Positions 14,407 to 19,900 of a stretch of 26,027 bases of DNA are shown here, piece by piece. The stretch's first letter is position 1; the number at the start of each line of letters is the position of its first letter. Location: NCBI GenBank assembly GCA_902491915.1, contig CABUJL010000015.1:1-26027 (forward strand). The letters are read 5' to 3'. The notes beneath the pieces were generated by a model, which saw nothing but the letters and a program-made list of their open reading frames with translations, did not search any database and was not told the DNA's origin. A program made the translations under genes and the position numbers. This DNA comes from an uncultured Collinsella sp. (lineage in GTDB: Bacteria > Actinomycetota > Coriobacteriia > Coriobacteriales > Coriobacteriaceae).

Positions 14407-15930
14407 CTACCTCACGTTGTCATTCATCGCGAAAGAGTTCTTCATGGCGCAGCTCGTGGTGTAAAGCACCTTGCCCAGCAGGGCATCGGTCTCCACGCGA
14501 ACACGCTCGGCAAAGGCCTCGTTGGCGCGTGCAAGCTCGGCAGGCACCTCGACCTCGGGCAGAGCGGCTACGGCAGCGTCGACGTCATGGATCTGCTTGT
14601 GGCCCATGCCACCGATCTTCTCCTGATAATCCTCGACCGCGCGGCCGCACTCATGGAAGCGGACGTCAGCCAGCGCGCCGATCAGGCGGTTGGCCCAGTA
14701 GAAGTTTTCGGACGTCACGCGAGCCTGCGTGTCGGCATAGTACTCGGGCATAGTCTCGACGTTGGCGTACAGCGGAACCAGCGCGTTAAACGAGTTGGAA
14801 CCAAAGGCCATCCACTGCACGGCGCGGTAGGCCGGCTGCGCATAGGGGCGCAGCTGCAACACGGCAAGCTGGCTGTTGCGGTTGATGCCGATGGGGCGAT
14901 AGGCACCACGCGTAGCGGGCGTGCCCTTGCTGCCGTAGCAGTCGTACTCCGTGCCCTGGTAGTGGCTCGAGAGCACGTACTTAATGTCCTCGATGGTCAC
15001 CTTGCGCTCGGGCACACGGCTCCAGGGGATATCGTCGCTCTCGGGCGTGTAGTCGGCGTCGGGGCCATCCCACACGTCGCTGGGGTTGAGGCAGCGCTGC
15101 ATGTACCAGGCGCGCGGCGTGTTGTAGACATGGTCGCTGTCGCTGTGCGAGCCAAAGGCCTCGCGCGGGTTAAAGACGGCAGCCGGGCCGTCGCTCTCGA
15201 CGCCCAGCGTCAGGTCCAGATGCCACTCGGCCATCCAGGCGCGCAGGTCGGCGGAGCACATATGGTCGGCCTGGGCGCCCTCGGCGTCATCCAGGTCAAA
15301 GCTGTCGATGCCCAGCTGGTTGGGCATGGTCACATAGGCGTCGTCAGGCACGCGCTTGGCGATCCAGTGGTGACCGCCGATGGTCTCGAGCCACCAGATC
15401 TCGTCCACGTCGCTAAAGGCGATGCCGTTGTTCTCGTAAGTGCCGTAGCGCTCGAGCAGGTCGCCCAAGATACGCACGCCGTCGCGGGCGGACTTGGCAT
15501 ACGGCAGCACCAGGGTCACCATGTCCTCCTCGCCCAGGCCACCGGGCTGCGCCGGCACATAGCCGTCCTCACCCTCGTTGCCCTTGGCGGGCACGTAGTC
15601 CACGAGCGGATCGGCGCCGCGGACGCGCTCGTTGGTGGTAAGCGTCTCGGTTGCGGACATGCCAACATTGAGCTCGTTGAAACCGGCCTCGGCCCAGATA
15701 CCGTGGCCCGGGACAACATCGGGGACGCTCGTATAGCGCATGGGGTTATCGGACAGCTCAACGGTCAGGTGGCTCAGGACGCTCGTGTAGACACGCGGCT
15801 GCTCGTCGGGATGCACTACGCGCATGCGCTTGGGCTCAAATACCCCGTTGGACGAGTCCTCGTTACGCGCGACCAGGGTCGACCCGTCGTAGCTTGCGTT
15901 TTTACCGACCAGAATCGTTGTGCACGGCAT
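14407..15930 (-). CDS. C69-family dipeptidase
   Basis: A 507-residue Ntn-type hydrolase of peptidase family C69 (PepD/U34 dipeptidases), which cleaves dipeptides using an N-terminal cysteine. The start reads MPCTTILVGKNASYDGSTLV, with Cys3 as the expected nucleophile and the family's VARNEDSS segment next. Later landmarks are PGHGIWAEAGFNELNVGMSA, DEIWWLETIGGHHW and FGSNSFNALVPLYAN. An ATG six bases earlier (15936) directly abuts the ribosome site AAGGAGG and would leave no spacing. The ATG at 15930 has the ideal 6-base gap, which also puts the Cys near the N-terminus. It appears cytoplasmic, with no signal peptide. It is probably monocistronic, with its promoter in or near the MITE-like element upstream. 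Likely role: peptide use in an amino-acid-fermenting anaerobe. Confidence 0.93.
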   Translation of the reverse strand: MPCTTILVGKNASYDGSTLVARNEDSSNGVFEPKRMRVVHPDEQPRVYTSVLSHLTVELSDNPMRYTSVPDVVPGHGIWAEAGFNELNVGMSATETLTTNERVRGADPLVDYVPAKGNEGEDGYVPAQPGGLGEEDMVTLVLPYAKSARDGVRILGDLLERYGTYENNGIAFSDVDEIWWLETIGGHHWIAKRVPDDAYVTMPNQLGIDSFDLDDAEGAQADHMCSADLRAWMAEWHLDLTLGVESDGPAAVFNPREAFGSHSDSDHVYNTPRAWYMQRCLNPSDVWDGPDADYTPESDDIPWSRVPERKVTIEDIKYVLSSHYQGTEYDCYGSKGTPATRGAYRPIGINRNSQLAVLQLRPYAQPAYRAVQWMAFGSNSFNALVPLYANVETMPEYYADTQARVTSENFYWANRLIGALADVRFHECGRAVEDYQEKIGGMGHKQIHDVDAAVAALPEVEVPAELARANEAFAERVRVETDALLGKVLYTTSCAMKNSFAMNDNVR

Positions 15931-16013
15931 GCGCATCCTCCTTGAGCGAAGAAATCAAACGGCAACAGTGTATCGCTTCGGCGCAGAAAGGGCGAAACCA
16001 CGGCCTCGGCAGC

Positions 16014-16251
16014 CCCCGTGGTCAAAAAATGCCAAATATGAGTACTGTCACAAATTTAGTGGCAGCAAATTGCACTGTTCCGGGCGCCGGGAATCCTCAC
16101 CTGTCCAAAAACTGAGTCTAGTAATTCCCCATACGTCCAATAAAATTGGCTCTTTAACGATATTACTTATCGCTAAAGAGCCAAAATGATCTCAAACATA
16201 TGTGACTAACTTGGCAACAGTACTCATATTTGGCATTTTTTGACCACGGGG
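16014..16251. mobile_element. MITE-like element with perfect 35-bp terminal inverted repeats
   Basis: CCCCGTGGTCAAAAAATGCC (16014 onward, arm to 16048) is matched exactly by its reverse complement at 16217-16251. The 35-bp arms enclose 168 AT-rich bases without a coding frame. The arms continue imperfectly inward (ATTTAGT-like). No clear target-site duplication is seen. It sits between the 3' end of folD and the 5' end of the dipeptidase gene. Alternatives are a large regulatory cruciform or a structured RNA. No transposase is in the window, so a MITE would need a helper elsewhere. Confidence 0.6.
16141..16184 (-). terminator. inner hairpin, likely terminator of fchA-folD
   Basis: TTGGCTCTTTA (16146-16156) and TAAAGAGCCAA (16174-16184) pair perfectly, with an inner CGATA/TATCG stem and a 5-base loop. 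On the minus strand TTTTATTGG follows. It lies 100 bases beyond the folD stop, inside the inverted-repeat element. Confidence 0.6.
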
Positions 16252-16285
16252 TATCTAACCAACCCCCTAAACAGCCTCCAAACGC

Positions 16286-17140
16286 CTATTTTACCGCGCG
16301 CTCAGCCGCCTCGATCACGTGCTTGGCGAGAATTGCTGTCGTCACGGCGCCCACGCCACCCGGCACGGGGGTGATTGCGCCAACAACCGGCTCCGCGGCA
16401 TCAAAATCGACGTCGCCGACCAGCTTGCCAGCGGCTTCGTCCCAATTAATGCCAACATCGATAATCGCCTGGTCCTCGCGGACCGCATCTGCGCCAATCG
16501 TGCGCGCGCGTCCAACGGCGGCAACCACAATGTCGGCAGCACAGCACTCGGCGGCAAGATCGCGCGTATGCGTATGGCACGTCGTCACGGTTGCGTTGCG
16601 CGCCGTAAGCATGGCGGCAACGGGGCGGCCAATTACCAGTGAGCGTCCGACCACAGCAACCTTGGCCCCATCCAGCTCAACGCCGTAATGATCCAGCAAA
16701 GCAAGCACGGCTTCGGCTGTGCAGGGGGCAAAACCCTCGCCGCGCCCCGAAAGCGTGGTGAGCAGTGAAGCCGGCGTCATGGAGTCAACGTCCTTGGCGG
16801 GATCGAGCGCTGCGGCGACGGCGTTCTCGTCAAGGCCGGCGGGCAGCGGGCGGAACATCAGACAGCCATGAACAGCCGAATCGGTATTGATGTCCTCGAC
16901 GGCCATCAACAGCTCGTCCTGCGAAACATCGGCAGGAAGCAAAACGCGGCGAGCCTCAATGCCAACCTTCTCGCAGCGCTTGAGGGCACCGCGCTCGTAG
17001 GACAGGTCGTCCTCGCGCTCGCCCACACGAACGATGGCCAGCGTCGGTACAACACCGCGCTCGCGCAGGGCTGCACAGCGAGCAGCAAGTTCCTCGGTCA
17101 AAGCGCGAGCAACGGGAGCACCCTTCAGCAGTTCAGCCAT
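16286..17140 (-). CDS. folD: methylenetetrahydrofolate dehydrogenase, probably lacking cyclohydrolase activity
   Basis: The 284-residue product has the FolD fold: the NADP-binding VVGRSLVIGRPVAAML, NATVTTCHTHT, and the closing TPVPGGVGAVTTAIL. It interconverts methylene- and methenyl-tetrahydrofolate. In bifunctional FolD the cyclohydrolase step needs Lys54 and Gln98 (E. coli numbering). Here the YxxxK motif reads YERGA (A52 in place of Lys), and VQLPLP reads MFRPLP (F96 in place of Gln). D121 of KDVD is kept as D119. The enzyme is therefore probably a dehydrogenase only, which fits the dedicated cyclohydrolase FchA encoded two bases upstream. An upstream frame extension to 17206 overlaps fchA and is rejected. 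The ATG at 17140 has GAGAGGA about 6 bases before it. Confidence 0.93.
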   Translation of the reverse strand: MAELLKGAPVARALTEELAARCAALRERGVVPTLAIVRVGEREDDLSYERGALKRCEKVGIEARRVLLPADVSQDELLMAVEDINTDSAVHGCLMFRPLPAGLDENAVAAALDPAKDVDSMTPASLLTTLSGRGEGFAPCTAEAVLALLDHYGVELDGAKVAVVGRSLVIGRPVAAMLTARNATVTTCHTHTRDLAAECCAADIVVAAVGRARTIGADAVREDQAIIDVGINWDEAAGKLVGDVDFDAAEPVVGAITPVPGGVGAVTTAILAKHVIEAAERAVK

Positions 17141-17142
17141 GG

Positions 17143-17775
17143 CTATCCTCTCTTCCTTGCAGCGTCGGAGGCGCGGCGCGCCAGCGCATCGGCGCGCGGC
17201 AACCATGTGTCGAGCAACTCATCACACGCCGTCTCGAGCTCCTCAGCACGAACGCGATCTTTCATAGACGTGGTGTTCGCAAAGAGCGTCAAGCTCGCGC
17301 CCTGCATAGCGGCACGGCAGAACACGGCGCCGCACGCCACATCGGACAGCAGCTGACGTGAACCCTTGTCGGCCATGTCCTCGAGCAGCGCCAGCGCACG
17401 CCCGCAGGCATCCATAATGCGATACGGCGGCATAGCGGCCACATGCAGCGCATCCTGAATCGCGGTCGCTCGAGCCGGATCGTCACGCGGAATACCGTAC
17501 GCCGTGGACACCTGCCCGTAGGCACGAACGTCCTCGGCGACCAGACCCACAAGTTCCTGCGCCAACTCATCCGCCTGGGCAAACGCGCGCGTCAGATCGT
17601 CTGCGCGATCGGCAAGCGCAGGGTTTGTCGCCCCATAGCGAGCAACCATCCCGCAAAGCGAGGCGCCCAGTGCACCTACAAAGGCGCTCGCGCTACCGCC
17701 GCCGGGAACCGGCTCGCGTGCGGCAAGCGCCTCGGCAAAACCGCGACAGGTTTTATCCATCATCTCTTGGCTCAT
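17143..17775 (-). CDS. fchA: methenyltetrahydrofolate cyclohydrolase / cyclodeaminase-type protein
   Basis: A 210-residue, all-helical protein of the formiminotransferase-cyclodeaminase C-terminal family (FTCD_C). It is recognised by the N-terminal glycine-rich turn PVPGGGSASAFVGALGASL, followed by the helix GMVARYGATNP and later VACGAVFCRAAMQGA. Stand-alone members act as methenyl-THF cyclohydrolase (FchA) or formimino-THF cyclodeaminase. It is the first gene of a two-gene unit with folD, separated by 2 bp, so the pair would convert formyl-, methenyl- and methylene-THF. The ATG at 17775 has AAGGTG 9 bases upstream and is preferred to an in-frame ATG at 17835. No formiminotransferase or histidine-degradation gene is nearby, so the folate one-carbon role is favoured over histidine breakdown. 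Confidence 0.9.
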   Translation of the reverse strand: MSQEMMDKTCRGFAEALAAREPVPGGGSASAFVGALGASLCGMVARYGATNPALADRADDLTRAFAQADELAQELVGLVAEDVRAYGQVSTAYGIPRDDPARATAIQDALHVAAMPPYRIMDACGRALALLEDMADKGSRQLLSDVACGAVFCRAAMQGASLTLFANTTSMKDRVRAEELETACDELLDTWLPRADALARRASDAARKRG

Positions 17776-17812
17776 ACGCACACGCACCTTCAAGTCATAT
17801 ATATCGGTCGGG

Positions 17813-17828
17813 CGGCCGACGTCGGCCG
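17813..17828. promoter_or_regulatory. 16-bp perfect palindrome upstream of fchA
   Basis: CGGCCGACGTCGGCCG lies 38 bp before the fchA start, next to a minus-strand TATATAT that could be the -10 box. The palindrome takes the place of a normal -35 box, as for an operator or activator site. It may also form a hairpin in a longer transcript. Confidence 0.4.
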
Positions 17829-17835
17829 ACCGCAT

Positions 17836-18163
17836 CGATCACGTAATGGTGCTAAGTCTAGCCCATAAGTACGCGAGCGTCAGCGCACCTGGCCATCGCG
17901 GATTTCTATGGCACGCGATAGGCGGCGGCAACGCAAGCATGGGACACATGGCCCACCTTTCGAGACTCTCTGGCAGCACAAACCGGGGCATATCTATAAA
18001 TAAGGAGCCCGTTGGGGCACGGCTGCGCAACGACCACAAACCACGAAAGGATGCATTAACGTACTCATACAACCCACGCACAAAGACATCCGCCGCAAAC
18101 GGAAACAACGCCCCAACAACATGCGGCGCCATGATGTCACTAACAGACAAGGAGGACGCCACC
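17836..18163. other. intergenic region between fchA and the first lipoprotein gene
   Basis: These 328 bases hold no credible gene. The frame of the downstream lipoprotein is open backwards to 17846, but the extension looks non-coding. Contents: divergent promoters (a TATAAA at 17995-18000 is a weak plus-strand -10 candidate) and the first copy of a 19-bp direct repeat. The lipoprotein ribosome site AAGGAGG is at 18149-18155. Confidence 0.5.
17939..17957. repeat. 19-bp direct repeat, copy 1
   Basis: ATGGGACACATGGCCCACC recurs exactly at 18914-18932. Both copies lie upstream of a paralogous lipoprotein gene, so the flanks were probably duplicated with the genes or the motif is a shared control site. 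Confidence 0.7.
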
Positions 18164-18763
18164 ATGATGAAAAAGACCCTATCGATCCTTTCCCTTTGCA
18201 TCGCCCTCTTTGCCGCGCTCGCCCTTGTGGGCTGCGGCGGGAGCGCATCGGGCGGCGGCAGCGCCCCCAAGAGCGAGAGCAAGGAAAAGGCCCCCGTCGC
18301 CAAGAAGACCGACTACATCTGGTTTAAGGTCGAGATGCCCGAGGGCGTCGGCGTAAGCGACTCTGCCGGCAAGAATGCCGACAGGGTCCAGCTCACCTTC
18401 CCCGAAGACGAGAACGCCTCGGCCGATCGCTTTATCCCCGTTTGGAAAAAAGCGCTGACGGCCGAGGAATCCCACGCCGACCAGGCGGAAAAGAAGGGGG
18501 ATACGTTCCAGTGAAAGGATGGCGGGTCCGTCGAGTATAACGGCAGGACGTGGCTCATCGGAACATGCGAGGACAACAGCGGCATCTCAACCATGCTTTT
18601 TACCGATGTTGAGCCGGGAAGCGTCTACGTCCTCATCTCGAACTTCGACCAGCACAAGAAAGAAGCCGAGGCGCTTCTCAACTCCATCGAGTTCCCCGAC
18701 GACATGAAGAAAGCAGTTGACGAGGCACGTGAAGTCGAGATTTCGAGCATCGAGATCAAGTAA
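18164..18763 (+). pseudogene. lipoprotein gene interrupted by an in-frame TGA
   Basis: The ATG at 18164 has AAGGAGG 8 bases upstream and starts a lipoprotein signal (MMKKTLSILSL...LALVGCGG) with lipobox LVGC. The frame stops at TGA 18512-18514 after 116 residues. It then continues in the same frame to TAA at 18763, giving 199 codons against 196 in the intact paralogue at 19005. The downstream part clearly aligns: SVEYNGRTW matches PVKYNGKTW, PGSVYVLISNFDQHKKEAEA matches GGSVYVRIDNVEEHKDAVET, and SSIEIK matches DDIEIK. The TGA falls where the paralogue has Trp (SFEW against TFQ-stop), so a single TGG-to-TGA change explains it. Read-through or very recent decay are both possible, since the distal half has no other lesion. 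Confidence 0.85.
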
Positions 18764-18776
18764 CGGGGCACCCGTA

Positions 18777-18804
18777 CGCGCCTACGCGAACCCGCGTAGG
18801 CGCG
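18777..18804 (+). promoter_or_regulatory. perfect 12-bp hairpin after the broken lipoprotein gene
   Basis: CGCGCCTACGCG (18777-18788) and CGCGTAGGCGCG (18793-18804) are perfect complements with a 4-base loop. No T-run follows directly, so it is more likely a 3'-end stabiliser or part of a two-hairpin terminator with the next stem. Confidence 0.5.
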
Positions 18805-18832
18805 CCCCATTAAAACAACGGGCGCCCAACCC

Positions 18833-18867
18833 GGGGAGGGCCGACAGCATCGGCCCTCCCCTCTTTT
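18833..18867 (+). terminator. intrinsic terminator after the first lipoprotein gene
   Basis: GGGGAGGGCCGA (18833-18844) and TCGGCCCTCCCC (18850-18861) pair perfectly across CAGCA, followed by TCTTTT. The GGGAGGGCCG stem is echoed in the terminator of the second lipoprotein gene, another sign of duplication. Confidence 0.9.
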
Positions 18868-18913
18868 GCGCCCTCGCATATTGCCACTTGTCGGCGCAAA
18901 TCCTGCCCCCAGA

Positions 18914-18932
18914 ATGGGACACATGGCCCACC
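18914..18932. repeat. 19-bp direct repeat, copy 2
   Basis: An exact second copy of ATGGGACACATGGCCCACC, 73 bp before the intact lipoprotein start. The remaining bases between 18868 and 19004 show no gene or convincing promoter. The ribosome site GAGGAGG precedes the start. Confidence 0.7.
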
Positions 18933-19004
18933 CGAATGAGCTGCTCACGCGTACAGTAAAGACAGGTAATCCATGGGCGGTTACAGATCGAGGAGGACAC
19001 GACC

Positions 19005-19595
19005 ATGAAAAAGAAGGCCTTTGCGATTCTCACCCTCTGCTTGAGTCTCTTTGCCGCAGTTGCCCTGGTGGGCTGCGGCGGAAGCGGCGGCGCTGCCGGC
19101 AGTGGCGGCGGCGGCGCGGAAAAGCCTGCCGTGGATATGAGGACCGACTTCATCTGGTTTAAGGTCGAGGTCCCCGAGGGCGTCGAGATCACCGACGTCG
19201 CCGGCGATACCGCTGACAGGGCCCAGTTTAAGTTCACCGAGAGCGAGCACGCCAGCGACCGCTTCATCCCCGTCTTTGACTCCGACAAGAACGCCGAAGA
19301 ACTGTTCGACTACGAGGCAAAGTGGAATGCCAGTTTTGAGTGGACCGAGAACGATCCCGTCAAGTACAACGGCAAGACCTGGCGCAACGCTTCCTACACT
19401 CATTCGGGCGGCGTGACGACCGAGTACTTCACCGAGGCGGGCGGTGGCAGCGTGTATGTGCGCATCGACAACGTCGAGGAGCACAAGGACGCCGTCGAGA
19501 CCATGATGAAGTCCCTGGAATTTGCCGATGACATCGCCGAGGCCAAGACCGAGGCCATGGACGTCAAGCTCGACGATATCGAGATCAAGCGTTAA
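19005..19595 (+). CDS. intact lipoprotein, paralogue of the broken gene
   Basis: A 196-residue exported lipoprotein. MKKKAFAILTLCLSLFAAVA leads to lipobox LVGCGG (Cys about residue 25), then a Gly/Ser/Ala linker. A single globular domain follows: FIWFKVEVPEGVEITDVAG, ASDRFIPVF, VKYNGKTWRNASY, GGSVYVRIDN and DVKLDDIEIKR. The lipid-modified Cys should anchor it to the outer face of the cytoplasmic membrane. The ATG at 19005 has GAGGAGG about 9 bases upstream. I do not recognise the domain; the Trp-containing NGKTW and the ExSVYVRI strands suggest a compact beta-rich fold. It has its own terminator. Its duplicated neighbour is interrupted, so this copy may carry the function for both. Confidence 0.85.
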   Translation: MKKKAFAILTLCLSLFAAVALVGCGGSGGAAGSGGGGAEKPAVDMRTDFIWFKVEVPEGVEITDVAGDTADRAQFKFTESEHASDRFIPVFDSDKNAEELFDYEAKWNASFEWTENDPVKYNGKTWRNASYTHSGGVTTEYFTEAGGGSVYVRIDNVEEHKDAVETMMKSLEFADDIAEAKTEAMDVKLDDIEIKR

Positions 19596-19666
19596 GCGAC
19601 TGGCGAGCGCAGCGGGAAACACGGGCGCAGTGCAAACAAGCGACGGTACCCCAGCGCTTCGTACCC

Positions 19667-19699
19667 AGGGAGGGCCGGTAAACCGACCCTCCCTTTCTT
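19667..19699 (+). terminator. intrinsic terminator after the intact lipoprotein gene
   Basis: AGGGAGGGCCGGT and ACCGACCCTCCCT pair with one mismatch across AA and run into TTCTT. It closes the lipoprotein unit 71 bases after the stop. Confidence 0.85.
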
Positions 19700-19900
19700 A
19701 TGCCGGTAGCCAACGAACGCGAGGATGCCGGACGCCGGAACCGCTCCAAATGTAGCAACAGTACGAAAACGACAAACGCCCCAACACGTCCGCCCGCCGA
19801 TTTATTGTGCCGCGTAGGCAATTAAACCAGCATCTTTAAACATCTGAGCAGTATAGTGACCAAAACTATCGCATAACCGCACTCTGCGAATGGAGAAGTT
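19700..19900 (+). promoter_or_regulatory. leader region of the PLC-like gene
   Basis: No gene is seen here. A TATAGT at 19852-19857 is a possible -10 box with no good -35 partner. The ribosome site GGAGAAG ends 2 bases before the ATG region at 19901. Confidence 0.35.

Noticed and set aside
12740..15945. Long plus-strand frames opposite the UbiB-like and dipeptidase genes
   Set aside because: Mirror frames of recognised, motif-complete genes; no independent start signals.
17846..18163. N-terminal extension of the first lipoprotein frame
   Set aside because: The ribosome site and lipoprotein signal peptide fix the start at 18164; the upstream translation is not protein-like.
18512..18514. Selenocysteine at the TGA of the broken lipoprotein
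   Set aside because: The paralogue has Trp, not Cys, at this site, and no convincing selenocysteine-insertion hairpin was seen just downstream.
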